From JAHEEL01 sp963715255 (GTDB lineage Bacteria > Actinomycetota > Acidimicrobiia > Spongiisociales > UBA5794), in contig CAVQRN010000004.1 in assembly GCA_963715255.1 (NCBI GenBank), positions 186,001 to 250,000 on the forward strand: DNA of 64,000 nt, given 5' to 3'. Positions 34,787 to 43,302 of the stretch are shown here, one piece after another. A model generated the notes under the pieces. The model searched no databases, was not told the DNA's origin, and worked only from the letters and a program-made list of their open reading frames with translations. Made by a program: the position numbers and the translations under genes. Every line of letters begins with the position of its first letter. Within the stretch, counting starts at the first letter, position 1.

Positions 34787-35344
34787 ATGGGTAGACGGAT
34801 CTTGTTTCTCGGGCCACCCGGGGGCGGCAAGGGGACACAGGCAAAGCTGGTGACACGAGCGCTCGGTGTTCCGCACGTCTCAACCGGCGACATGCTGCGT
34901 GAGGCGATGGCGTCGGAAAGCGAGTTCGGGATCCGGGCGGCCGAGTTCGTGAGCACCGGTGATCTCGTCCCCGACGACCTCGTTGTTGCCCTCGTCGAGG
35001 AGCGGCTCGCCCGCGACGACGCGGCGTGCGGATACGTCCTCGACGGGTTCCCCCGCAACCTCCGTCAGGCAGAGATCCTCACCGACGTCGTGGGCGCGGA
35101 TGCGATCGAAACCACCGTCTACCTCGATGTCGACGAAGAAGAGATCGTCACACGACTTATCAAGAGGGCCTCGATCGAAGGCCGGGCCGACGACAACGAC
35201 GTGACGATCCGGCATCGCCTCGAGGTGTTCCATGCCGAGACGGAGCCACTCATCGCCTACTACGGCGAGCGTGTCCGACGGGTCGATGGCACCGGATCCA
35301 TCGAAGAGATCTTCGGTCGTGTCGCCTGCGCACTGGCGTCATGA
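34787..35344 (+). CDS. adk: adenylate kinase
   Basis: This 185-residue protein interconverts ATP + AMP and 2 ADP. The P-loop GPPGGGKGTQAK is at residues 9-20, the AMP-binding part STGDMLREA follows, and GYVLDGFPRN carries the signature. The LID is the short form (ASIEGRADDNDV), without zinc Cys residues, so the protein is shorter than the 214-residue E. coli enzyme, as is usual in actinobacteria. RBS AGGAG precedes the ATG. It overlaps map by four bases. Confidence 0.97.
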   Translation: MGRRILFLGPPGGGKGTQAKLVTRALGVPHVSTGDMLREAMASESEFGIRAAEFVSTGDLVPDDLVVALVEERLARDDAACGYVLDGFPRNLRQAEILTDVVGADAIETTVYLDVDEEEIVTRLIKRASIEGRADDNDVTIRHRLEVFHAETEPLIAYYGERVRRVDGTGSIEEIFGRVACALAS

Positions 35345-36120
35345 TGGTTGGGGCGAAGGTCATCACGAAGAAGAAGCCGGAAGACTTCGCCAAGATGGAG
35401 ATCGCAGGGCAGTGCGTTGCTGCGGTGCATCAGGCGGTTCGTGAAGCGGCAGGCCCCGGCGTAACGACACGTGAACTCGACGCGGTCGCTGCCGAGGTGG
35501 TCCGGGGACGCGGTTGCAGACCTTCGTTTCTGGGTTACCACGGCTTCCCTGCAACGATCTGTACATCGCCGAATTCGGCGATCGTGCACGGCATCCCGGA
35601 CGGGTACACCCTTCGCAACGGTGACATCATTTCGATCGACGCCGGCGCGATCTACGAGGGCTGGCATGGTGACGCCGCCTTCACGATGGCAATCGGCAAT
35701 GTGCCGGACGAGGTGCAGCGACTCCTGGAGGTCACCGAGGAAGCACTGTGGAACGGGATGCGCCAATTCAAGGCCGGGAACCGACTCGGTGACATCGGCC
35801 ACGCCATCGAGGCGACCGCCGAACCGTTCGGATACGGCGTCGTGCGTGAGTACATCGGCCACGGAATCGGTCGGCAGATGCACGAAGCGCCGAACGTTCC
35901 GAACTACGGCACGCCGGGCAAGGGACTGAAGCTCAAGACGGGGATGGCGGTAGCGGTCGAGCCGATGTTCAACCTGGGCACCGCAGAGACGGCGGTTCTC
36001 GATGATGGATGGACGGTTGTGACGGCCGACGGCGCAGTTTCGGCACACTTCGAGCACACGGTCCTGCTGACGGAAGACGGTCCGAAGGTCTCGACGCTCC
36101 TGGAGCCGGTCCTGCTGTGA
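35341..36120 (+). CDS. map: methionine aminopeptidase, type I
   Basis: This 259-residue protein removes N-terminal Met from new proteins. Metal ligands are visible in order: SIDAGAIYEGWHGDAA supplies two Asp, GHGIGRQMHE supplies His, VEPMF supplies Glu and HFEHTVLLTE the last Glu. The substrate His is in GYHGFPATICTSPN. A short N-terminal extension without the SH3-binding motif precedes the catalytic part. ATG 35341 overlaps the adk stop; ATG 35344 is equally possible. In most genomes infA and rpmJ follow; here they do not. Confidence 0.96.
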   Translation: MMVGAKVITKKKPEDFAKMEIAGQCVAAVHQAVREAAGPGVTTRELDAVAAEVVRGRGCRPSFLGYHGFPATICTSPNSAIVHGIPDGYTLRNGDIISIDAGAIYEGWHGDAAFTMAIGNVPDEVQRLLEVTEEALWNGMRQFKAGNRLGDIGHAIEATAEPFGYGVVREYIGHGIGRQMHEAPNVPNYGTPGKGLKLKTGMAVAVEPMFNLGTAETAVLDDGWTVVTADGAVSAHFEHTVLLTEDGPKVSTLLEPVLL

Positions 36121-36123
36121 ATT

Positions 36124-36150
36124 CAGTAGATCAGTAGACAAGTAGATCGG
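36124..36150 (+). repeat. short CAGTAGA-type repeat after map
   Basis: Three loose units (CAGTAGAT, CAGTAGAC, AAGTAGAT) follow directly on the map stop. It looks like another variant of the border repeats. Confidence 0.5.
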
Positions 36151-36205
36151 TGAGCGAGGCCCGCCTCGCTGACTCGTGGCCAAGGAAGGCAGTGAGGAGG
36201 TTCCG

Positions 36206-37072
36206 GTGGAGATGCGCTGCGGTGATCTCACCCTCGAATTCGCCGATACCGGACCCCGGATCATCGGCCTACGCATGCTCGACGGGGAGAACGTGTTCGC
36301 CGAACTTCCGGGACTCGAGATCGAGCGTCCTGGAGGATCACCGTTCAGGTTCCTTGGGGGCCATCGCCTCTGGCTGGCTCCGGAGATCCCATCGATTACG
36401 TACCAACCGGACGACGACCCTGTGAGCGTCACGCACGATGATGGGCACCTTCGGGTTCGGGGAGATGCCGATCCGAACGGAATCGCTCGAGAGATCGAGG
36501 TCTCTGCCGACCGCATCGACGGGACCGTCGTTGTCGACCATCGAATCATCAACGTCGGCGACGAGCCAATTGAGGCTGCCGCGTGGGCCATCACCCAATT
36601 CCCGGCCGACGGTGCTGCCGTCCTCCCGCTCGGCGCGGAACCGGTCGACGCCGGGGAATACCAGGCGAATCGATCCGTCGTACTCTGGCCGTATACCAAT
36701 CCGGGAGCAGAAGGCTTCGATTGGAGCAGAGATGCTTTGGTCGTTGGGGGATCGAGCGGCCCCAAACAGAAGGTGGGGGCGGAGAACCGGAACGGCTGGG
36801 TGGCGTACCACCGGCGGTCCGTGCTCTTCGCCAAGTGGGCACCGCTCCACGATCCGGCCCTCCGGTATGCGGATCGCGGCGCCTCGGTCCAGGTGTATCG
36901 AGACCATCGATTCATCGAACTCGAGACGTTGAGTCCGGTCCGCCGACTTGAGCGCGGTGACGCACTTCATCATCGGGAGGTGTGGCGAGTCGTTGAGACC
37001 GGCCCTCTGGATCGTGGAGATCTTGCTGCTTATGCACTGGATATCCTGTCCGCATGGGAGCCCCACCGATGA
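36206..37072 (+). CDS. DUF4380-like protein (galactose-mutarotase-like fold)
   Basis: This 288-residue protein reads as one beta-rich domain. Features such as LGGHRLWLAPE, VVDHRIINVGDEPIEAAAWAITQF and VLWPYTNP resemble DUF4380 proteins, which have a supersandwich fold related to aldose epimerases. GTG 36206 has GAGGAGG five bases upstream; the frame is open from 36176. It overlaps the sugar kinase gene by four bases, so a sugar-related role such as anomer or epimer handling is inferred. No catalytic residue can be assigned with confidence. Confidence 0.65.
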   Translation: MEMRCGDLTLEFADTGPRIIGLRMLDGENVFAELPGLEIERPGGSPFRFLGGHRLWLAPEIPSITYQPDDDPVSVTHDDGHLRVRGDADPNGIAREIEVSADRIDGTVVVDHRIINVGDEPIEAAAWAITQFPADGAAVLPLGAEPVDAGEYQANRSVVLWPYTNPGAEGFDWSRDALVVGGSSGPKQKVGAENRNGWVAYHRRSVLFAKWAPLHDPALRYADRGASVQVYRDHRFIELETLSPVRRLERGDALHHREVWRVVETGPLDRGDLAAYALDILSAWEPHR

Positions 37073-38574
37073 CGACATACTTGGGAATCGATACCTCGAC
37101 GACGGCGACGAAGGCACTCATCATCGATGCCGATGGTGTCGCCCTCGGTGTCGGCAAAGCGGAGTACGGATACGAGACCCCAAGGCCGGGGTGGTCCGAG
37201 CAGGATCCCGACCTCTGGTGGAGCGGCACCGTCACGGCCATCCGGGAGGCCACCGCCATCTCAGGTGTCGATCCGTCGTCGGTCGACGCGGTCGGTCTCA
37301 CCGGCCAGATGCACGGCCTCGTTGCGCTCGACGCGAACGATTGCCCCGTTCGGCCGGCCATCCTGTGGAACGACCAGCGAACCGTGGAGCAGTGCGATGA
37401 GATCCGACGCCGGGTCGGACGGGATCGACTCATCGAGGTCACGGGAAACGACGCTCTCACAGGGTTCACCGCCCCGAAGATCCTCTGGATACGCGACGAA
37501 GAACCGGAGCGTTACGCGCGGATATCGACCGTTCTGCTCCCCAAGGACTACGTACGCCTCCGACTCACCAATGAGCACGCCGTCGATCGAGCAGGGGGAT
37601 CGGGCACGTTGCTCTTCAACCTCGAGCGGCGGGATTGGTCCGACGAGATCATCGAGTCTCTCGACCTGTCGAGGGACTGGTTCCCACGGACATTCGAAGG
37701 AACTGATATCACGGGGTCCGTCACGGAGGAGGCGGCATCACTCACCGGTTTGCGACCGGGGATTCCGGTCGTTGGGGGTGCAGGCGACCAGGCTGCGAAC
37801 GGTGTCGGAACCGGAGCCGTTGAACCAGGTATGGTCGCGGTGTCGCTCGGCACGAGTGGGGTCGTGTTCGCGGCGACCGATCGGCCGGTGATCGACTCCG
37901 ATGCCCGTCTTCACAGCTTCTGCCATGCCGTCCCCGGCATGTGGCACCAGATGGGAGTCATGCTCTCGGCGGCCGGGAGCCTCCGATGGTTCCGAGACAC
38001 GATCGCTCCCGAAGCTTCGTATGAGGACCTCAGTGTGGGCGCGGAAGGTGTGGCTCCGGGCTCGGACGGGTTGCTCTTCCTTCCCTACCTCACCGGCGAG
38101 CGCACCCCACACCCCGATCCCGACGCGCGTGGAGCGTTCGTGGGCCTCACCGTGCGACACGCGCGAGCCCACCTGGCGCGGGCCGTGATGGAGGGAGTTG
38201 CCTTCGGGTTGCGGGATTCGCTGGAGATCATTCGGGAGCAGAGCGACGTGCGCGAAATCCGCGTGGCCGGGGGAGGGGCAGGGAGCGCGGTCTGGCTCCA
38301 GATACTCGCGGACGTCTTCGACGCAGAGGTCCGAACCGTGGACGTTCCGGAGTCGGCTGCCTACGGGGCAGCCCTCCTCGCCGCGGTCGGCGCCGGCGCA
38401 TACCCCTCGGTAAGAGAGGCGGTCGCTTCTACGGTTCGGACGGGAGACCGGTATCAACCGGGTCCTGTTGCGGCTCGCTATGAAGACGCGTACGGCACCT
38501 ACCGGAATCTCTACCCGGCCCTCCGAGACATCTCCCACCGGCTCGGCTCCATCGAACGGGCTTCAATCGAGTAG
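37069..38574 (+). CDS. xylB: FGGY-family sugar kinase, xylulokinase-like
   Basis: This 501-residue kinase has the N-terminal YLGIDTSTTATKALI phosphate-1 motif, GWSEQDPDLWW, the substrate-contact block VGLTGQMHGLV, ILWNDQRT, and the C-terminal GAGDQAANGVGTGAV with VSLGTSG. The order of motifs fits D-xylulose kinases, which feed the pentose phosphate pathway, although close FGGY relatives phosphorylate other ketoses. No xylose isomerase or transporter lies nearby, so xylB is a family-level name. ATG 37069 overlaps the preceding stop. Confidence 0.85.
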   Translation: MTTYLGIDTSTTATKALIIDADGVALGVGKAEYGYETPRPGWSEQDPDLWWSGTVTAIREATAISGVDPSSVDAVGLTGQMHGLVALDANDCPVRPAILWNDQRTVEQCDEIRRRVGRDRLIEVTGNDALTGFTAPKILWIRDEEPERYARISTVLLPKDYVRLRLTNEHAVDRAGGSGTLLFNLERRDWSDEIIESLDLSRDWFPRTFEGTDITGSVTEEAASLTGLRPGIPVVGGAGDQAANGVGTGAVEPGMVAVSLGTSGVVFAATDRPVIDSDARLHSFCHAVPGMWHQMGVMLSAAGSLRWFRDTIAPEASYEDLSVGAEGVAPGSDGLLFLPYLTGERTPHPDPDARGAFVGLTVRHARAHLARAVMEGVAFGLRDSLEIIREQSDVREIRVAGGGAGSAVWLQILADVFDAEVRTVDVPESAAYGAALLAAVGAGAYPSVREAVASTVRTGDRYQPGPVAARYEDAYGTYRNLYPALRDISHRLGSIERASIE

Positions 38575-38652
38575 CGCCGCGGAGCAGCGATCGACGGAGG
38601 CCCAGATCGTACGGGCGAAGCACACGTCCGCTGCGGTTCTACCATTCGATCT

Positions 38653-39024
38653 ATGGGAAGTCTTGGCGCGGGCGAGATTCTGGTCATCGTTCTGGTAGCG
38701 CTGATTGTCTTCGGTCCCGAGCGCTTGCCCGAGATCAGCAGGAAAGCCGGAGAGTGGCTTGCGAAAGCCCGCGAGATGACGCGTTCGGTTACCGAAACGA
38801 TCGACGCCGAATACGGCGACATGACGGAACCCATCAAGAATCTCAGAAACCAGTACGACGCGACGATGAGCGACATGAGGGGAATTGCGTCGTCCGTCAC
38901 GGACATGTCGATCGAGTTGCCGGAGGCAGGGAGACAGGCCGCCGGCGACCGGAAGCAGGCATCGGATGACGCGGGTGTGCCGGACGGCCACGAGTCGCCG
39001 ACATCCGATGAAGAGGCATCGTGA
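38653..39024 (+). CDS. tatB: Sec-independent translocase TatB-like protein
   Basis: This 123-residue protein has one N-terminal membrane helix (about 6-22) with Glu at position 8, the FGPERLPEI hinge, an amphipathic helix to about residue 60, and a disordered acidic tail. Glu8 and the GP hinge fit TatB rather than TatA, though the two are hard to separate by eye. It overlaps tatC by four bases. TatB with TatC forms the receptor for twin-arginine signal peptides; an exported molybdoenzyme is not evident here. Confidence 0.85.
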   Translation: MGSLGAGEILVIVLVALIVFGPERLPEISRKAGEWLAKAREMTRSVTETIDAEYGDMTEPIKNLRNQYDATMSDMRGIASSVTDMSIELPEAGRQAAGDRKQASDDAGVPDGHESPTSDEEAS

Positions 39025-39734
39025 CCCCATCGTCGATGCCTTTGATGAGTCATCTGAAGGAGTTTCGTTCTCGCCTTGTCAAGGCGGCAGTGGCCGTGGC
39101 AGTGGGCACGGTCATCGCGTTCGCGTTCAATGAGCAGATCCTCGATCTGCTCGCCAAACCCTATCAAATCGCTGTGCCGGACGGACAACTCGCGTTCTTC
39201 CGACCGACCGAGGCGTTCGCGACCGTCATGCGTCTGAGTCTCTTCGGCGGCGCAATCCTCGCTTCGCCCGTCATCCTCTATCAGTCGTGGCGGTTCATTG
39301 CCCCGGCGCTGAGCCCGAAGGAGAAGCGATGGGCCTATCCGATCACGGCAGTGTTCGTGTTCCTCTTTCTCCTGGGTGTACTCGTCGGCTACGTCGCGCT
39401 CGAGCGCGGACTCGGGTTCCTGCTCGAGTTCGGCGGTGACGCGCTGACGCCGATCATCGGAGCCGACTTCTATCTGAAATTTGCGACCCGATTCATCCTC
39501 GCGTTCGGGTTGGCGTTTGAGTTCCCGGTGTTCCTGTTCGCCGCCGCTGCCGTCGGTGTCGTCAACAGCAAGATGCTCAGAAGCAATCGTCGGTGGGCGG
39601 TGCTCATCATTCTGATAGCAGCAGCAATCATCACGCCGTCGGGCGACCCCATGACGCTGATGCTGCTGTCGGTGCCTCTCTACCTCCTGTACGAACTGAC
39701 CATCCTCGCGATCCGATTGATCCTCAGAAAGTGA
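39021..39734 (+). CDS. tatC: Sec-independent translocase TatC
   Basis: This 237-residue protein has six membrane helices and the TatC landmarks: SHLKEFRSRLVKA at the cytoplasmic N-terminus, FFRPTEAF, SPVILYQSWRFIAPALSPKEKRW (in blocks), and AAAIITPSGDPMTLMLLSVPLYLLYEL near the end. The GTG start overlaps the tatB stop. It is the core receptor for folded Tat substrates. The 163 bases to the next gene contain no clear promoter. Confidence 0.96.
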   Translation: MTPSSMPLMSHLKEFRSRLVKAAVAVAVGTVIAFAFNEQILDLLAKPYQIAVPDGQLAFFRPTEAFATVMRLSLFGGAILASPVILYQSWRFIAPALSPKEKRWAYPITAVFVFLFLLGVLVGYVALERGLGFLLEFGGDALTPIIGADFYLKFATRFILAFGLAFEFPVFLFAAAAVGVVNSKMLRSNRRWAVLIILIAAAIITPSGDPMTLMLLSVPLYLLYELTILAIRLILRK

Positions 39735-39900
39735 CCCGCCCGGAACGGAGGAAGCAGGTCCGGCGCAGCCAAGCCGATCGGGGTCGTTCTCCGCTTGCCT
39801 AGGATTCGGACTTGTCCCGAGACTGGTTCTTCGCGGCGCCTCCGCCGATGCGTTGGCGCGGTACGGGAGCAGCGGATCCGCCCACACAAGGGAGTAGATG

Positions 39901-40998
39901 ATGGCCGTTGAGGTACGCAAGGTTGTGCTCGAGAGCGTCAGTGATGCATCTGGATTGGCATCGCTGATCGATGAAGGCGTTTTCGACGCCGACGGCGTCG
40001 TTGCCGTTATTGGCAAGACCGAGGGCAACGGTGGTGTCAACGACTTCACCAGGATTCTGGCGGACCAGGCCTTCCGCAAGGTGCTGATGGCGAAGGGCAC
40101 CAGGTCCCAAGAAGAGGTCGACGAGATCCCGATGGTCTGGTCGGGTGGCACCGACGGCATCTTGTGCCCCCACGCCACCATCTTCGCGAACGTCGAAGAC
40201 GATGGACCCGTTTCTGACGAGCCCCGTCTTGCCGTCGGCTACGCGATGAGCGACGTCATTCTCCCCGAAGACATTGGCCGCCCCGCCATGGTCGCGAAGG
40301 TCGCCGAGGGTGTACTTCGTGCGATGAAGGCAGCCGGAATCGAAGATCCGGCCGACGTCCACTACGTACAGACCAAGACGCCCCTGCTCGTCATGGACAC
40401 CATCAATGATGCGAAGTCGCGTGGTCACACCGTCTACACCGAGGATCCCCTGGAGTCGATGAACGTTTCGAACGGAACCTCCGGACTCGGTATTGCCGTT
40501 GCGCTCGGAGAGATCGACATGCCGACGGCCGAGCAGATCGGGCATGATCTCAGCCTGTTCTCCTCGGTTGCGTCCTGCTCGTCGGGTGTCGAACTCGACC
40601 AGGCGCAGACCGTCGTCGTCGGCAACGTTCGCGGCGCCGGCGGCCGCTACCGCATCGGCCACGACGTGATGAATGATGCCCTCGACCGGGAAGGCGTCTA
40701 TCGGGCGATCCGGTCCGCCGGTCTCGATCTCCCAGAGCGTGCCAACTCCGATGATCTCGATGGCAAGGTCGTCAACGTCTTCGTCAAGTGCGAAGCCGAT
40801 CCGACGGCACGCCTCAGGGGTCGCCGGCAGGTGGCCTTGGACGACTCGGACGTGCATCACCATCGCCACATCAAGGCTGCGGTCGGCGGGGTCGTCGCCA
40901 ATGCTGTCGATGACGCTGCGGTATTCGTTTCCGTCGCGGCAATCCACCAGGGTCCCAGCGGTGGTGGACCGGTCGCTGCGATCGTCGACGTCGGGTAG
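39901..40998 (+). CDS. ring-opening amidohydrolase, barbiturase/cyanuric acid hydrolase family
   Basis: This 365-residue protein has the threefold pseudo-repeat of the AtzD/barbiturase family, in which each third gives a Lys and a Ser. Candidates are Lys39 (GKTEGNG) with Ser81 (WSGGTDG), Lys159 (QTKTPLL) with Ser227/228 (CSSGVE), and Lys296 (VFVKCEAD) with Ser353 (GPSGGGP). The family hydrolyses barbiturate to ureidomalonate or cyanuric acid to carboxybiuret. The uracil-type permease and molybdenum hydroxylase nearby favour barbiturate. The ATG at 39898 is too near the GGAG site, so ATG 39901 is preferred. It is first gene of the island. Confidence 0.88.
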   Translation: MAVEVRKVVLESVSDASGLASLIDEGVFDADGVVAVIGKTEGNGGVNDFTRILADQAFRKVLMAKGTRSQEEVDEIPMVWSGGTDGILCPHATIFANVEDDGPVSDEPRLAVGYAMSDVILPEDIGRPAMVAKVAEGVLRAMKAAGIEDPADVHYVQTKTPLLVMDTINDAKSRGHTVYTEDPLESMNVSNGTSGLGIAVALGEIDMPTAEQIGHDLSLFSSVASCSSGVELDQAQTVVVGNVRGAGGRYRIGHDVMNDALDREGVYRAIRSAGLDLPERANSDDLDGKVVNVFVKCEADPTARLRGRRQVALDDSDVHHHRHIKAAVGGVVANAVDDAAVFVSVAAIHQGPSGGGPVAAIVDVG

Positions 40999-41004
40999 TT
41001 GCAC

Positions 41005-41868
41005 GTGACCGCGAGGAGTGCGGTCGACACTCGTCCCTCCCCGGCATCCACTCGGGTGCCGGGGGTGGCGAGCACTGCGATCCGCGGCGTGTTGTCTGAA
41101 CCTGACACGACGGCAACAGTGCTCGGAACCGCGAGCCACGCCGTCTGGCTGCTCGTGGACCGCGAAGTGATCGTTGTGTCGACCCGCGACGCAACCCGGC
41201 TTCCGAACGGAGTCGAGATTGCGGCTGGTGCAGCCGCAGATGTCTTCCGGATGGTGCACCACGGCGCATCGGTCACCATTGGATCCGGCCAGGTCGTGTT
41301 CGAGGGGTTGACCGTCGACGTTGTTCGTTGGTGGAATCCTCGGCCGATCCTCGGTCGAACCTCGACCACGGAACTCGCAGCGGCAACAGCAGGCCTGCCA
41401 TCGACCGTGCCCGATGTTGAGTCGGGACCGCTCCTTGCAGCGCTCTCCGGCGGCAAACCCGGCGGGATCTTGAATGCAGCGGAGTCGCTGATAGGACGAG
41501 GCCCGGGTCTGACTCCCGAGGGTGACGACTATCTGGCGGGTGCTCTCGCCGCGACCCGCACGCTTGGCGAAGCGGTGGGAAGCGCTGCCACTGCAGCGAT
41601 GCTCGATGCGGTCGCCGGTCCGCTTGCACTGCTCGCATCGATTCGCACCACGACGTTCTCAGCCGCTCTGATCTGCCACGCCGTTGACGGCCGGGTTGCG
41701 GCACCCGCCGGAGCCCTGCTGCGTGCTCTCGCCGGTCGAGGTGATGTCGCCCTCAGCCACCGAGACCTCATGCACGTCGGCCACACCTCGGGGCCGGCGC
41801 TGGCCGCCGGCATGGTTCTCGGCGTGCGTTCACTTCTTCAAACCCAATCCACGTCCCAACGGAGGTAG
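41005..41868 (+). CDS. DUF2877 protein, AllH-like carbamoyltransferase subunit
   Basis: This 287-residue protein matches DUF2877: an N-terminal barrel-like part with ASHAVWLLV, a middle RGPGLTPEGDDYLAGAL motif typical of the family, and a helical C-terminus with HTSGPALAAGMVLGV. In E. coli, AllH (YlbF) is one of three proteins needed for oxamate transcarbamylase. Here it precedes fdrA and the DUF1116 gene, so the complete trio is present. GTG 41005 is chosen; TTG 40999 is possible. Its substrate is inferred to come from the ring-opening hydrolase just upstream. Confidence 0.85.
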   Translation: MTARSAVDTRPSPASTRVPGVASTAIRGVLSEPDTTATVLGTASHAVWLLVDREVIVVSTRDATRLPNGVEIAAGAAADVFRMVHHGASVTIGSGQVVFEGLTVDVVRWWNPRPILGRTSTTELAAATAGLPSTVPDVESGPLLAALSGGKPGGILNAAESLIGRGPGLTPEGDDYLAGALAATRTLGEAVGSAATAAMLDAVAGPLALLASIRTTTFSAALICHAVDGRVAAPAGALLRALAGRGDVALSHRDLMHVGHTSGPALAAGMVLGVRSLLQTQSTSQRR

Positions 41869-41871
41869 ACG

Positions 41872-43302
41872 ATGCTCTCTCGTGTCGAGGTACACCCCGG
41901 TCGCTATCACGACTCGGTCCGATTGATGCAGGCGAGTAAGGCGCTGCAGGGTGTCGATGGGGTATCGAGTGCCTTGGTCGCTATGGCGACCGAACTCAAC
42001 TTGAGCTTGCTCGAGGACATGGGGTTCGACATGGATGCCGTCGTCGGCATCGGGCCCAACGATCTCCTTCTTGCTATCCATGCCGAGAGCGAAGAAGCAA
42101 TTGCCGCAGCGCATCGGGCGCTTGAAGAGGCACTTACTCCGAACGTCGTTCGCTCCGGCGGACTCGATGCCCCCGACCCGAAAACCATCGGGACGGCCGC
42201 CAAGATCAACGGAGCCGACGTTGCTCTGCTCTCGGTACCGGGCGAGCACGCCTTTGTCGAAGCGATGGAGGCGCTCCAGGAAGGCCTCCACGTCATGATC
42301 TTCAGCGACAACGTGTCGATCGCCGACGAGATCACCCTCAAGAAGTACGGGCTCGAGCACGGCCTTCTCGTCATGGGCCCCGACTGTGGCACAACGATCG
42401 TCAACGGCCTCGGCCTCGGGTTCGCCAACGCCGTGCAGCCGGGTTCCGTGAGCATGGTTGGTGCATCCGGCACCGGGATTCAGGAGATGTGTGCGCTGCT
42501 TGACGACGCCGGCGTGGGGATCAGGCATGCGCTCGGCACCGGAAGCCATGACCTGTCCGAAGACGTGGGTGCGTCGTCGACCCTGCAAGCGCTGGAAGCA
42601 CTCGACGAGGATCCCGGAACCGAGTTGATCGTTGTCATCTCAAAGCCACCGGCGGCGCCGGTCGCCGAGAAGGTCCGTCGCGTGGCTGCAGCGTGCGCCA
42701 CGCCGGTCGTAATCACCTTCATGGGGGAGACAACACTTGAAGAGGGGGCGGGAGAGGTGCTCGACATGCTCGGGCGGCCACGGCCGACGTATGAGTCGTG
42801 GGAGGCACCCCCACGGAGCCACCGGCCCGGTTCGGTGCGGGGACTCTTCAGCGGCGGGACGTTGCGCTCCGAAGCACGTCACGTGGCAATGCCCCTCCTC
42901 GGCGAGATCGGAACGCGGGAAGGAGACGATGGGCATACGTTCATCGACTACGGCGACGACGAGTACACCCAGGGCCGGGCACACCCGATGATCGACCAAA
43001 CCGTTCGCGTCGAGCGACTCGCGGCGGCGGGTCAGGACGAGTCGGTTGGTGTGGTTCTCATGGATGTCGTCCTCGGATACGGGGCCAACGCCAACCCGGC
43101 CGCCGAACTCGCTCCCATCGTGGAGCGCGTGGTGAGCGCTGGGGCGGCGGTTGTGGTGTCGCTCTGTGGGACGAGCGGCGATCCGCAGGGCCGCGATGCT
43201 CAGGCTTCTGTACTCAACGACGCAGGAGCATCGGTGTACCTCTCCAACGCGGCGGCTGCCATCGAAGCGGCACGCCTCGCAACGACAAGGACTTCATCAT
43301 GA
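41872..43302 (+). CDS. fdrA: FdrA/AllF-like carbamoyltransferase subunit (succinyl-CoA-synthetase-like fold)
   Basis: This 476-residue protein matches FdrA. Residues about 90-250 form a Rossmann-like part with LLVMGPDCGTTIVNGLGLGFAN and MVGASGTGIQEM, the region shared with succinyl-CoA synthetase alpha. The C-terminal part has LMDVVLGYGANANPA and a terminal flavodoxin-like fold with SLCGTSGDPQGR. In E. coli, AllF is part of the enzyme that turns oxalurate and phosphate into oxamate and carbamoyl phosphate. RBS GGAGG precedes the ATG, and the stop overlaps the next start. Confidence 0.9.
   Translation: MLSRVEVHPGRYHDSVRLMQASKALQGVDGVSSALVAMATELNLSLLEDMGFDMDAVVGIGPNDLLLAIHAESEEAIAAAHRALEEALTPNVVRSGGLDAPDPKTIGTAAKINGADVALLSVPGEHAFVEAMEALQEGLHVMIFSDNVSIADEITLKKYGLEHGLLVMGPDCGTTIVNGLGLGFANAVQPGSVSMVGASGTGIQEMCALLDDAGVGIRHALGTGSHDLSEDVGASSTLQALEALDEDPGTELIVVISKPPAAPVAEKVRRVAAACATPVVITFMGETTLEEGAGEVLDMLGRPRPTYESWEAPPRSHRPGSVRGLFSGGTLRSEARHVAMPLLGEIGTREGDDGHTFIDYGDDEYTQGRAHPMIDQTVRVERLAAAGQDESVGVVLMDVVLGYGANANPAAELAPIVERVVSAGAAVVVSLCGTSGDPQGRDAQASVLNDAGASVYLSNAAAAIEAARLATTRTSS

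Noticed and set aside
39901..40998. Pure cyanuric acid (s-triazine) degradation island
   Set aside because: No biuret or allophanate hydrolase is seen, and the permease and molybdenum hydroxylase fit pyrimidines better; kept as the alternative for the hydrolase only.
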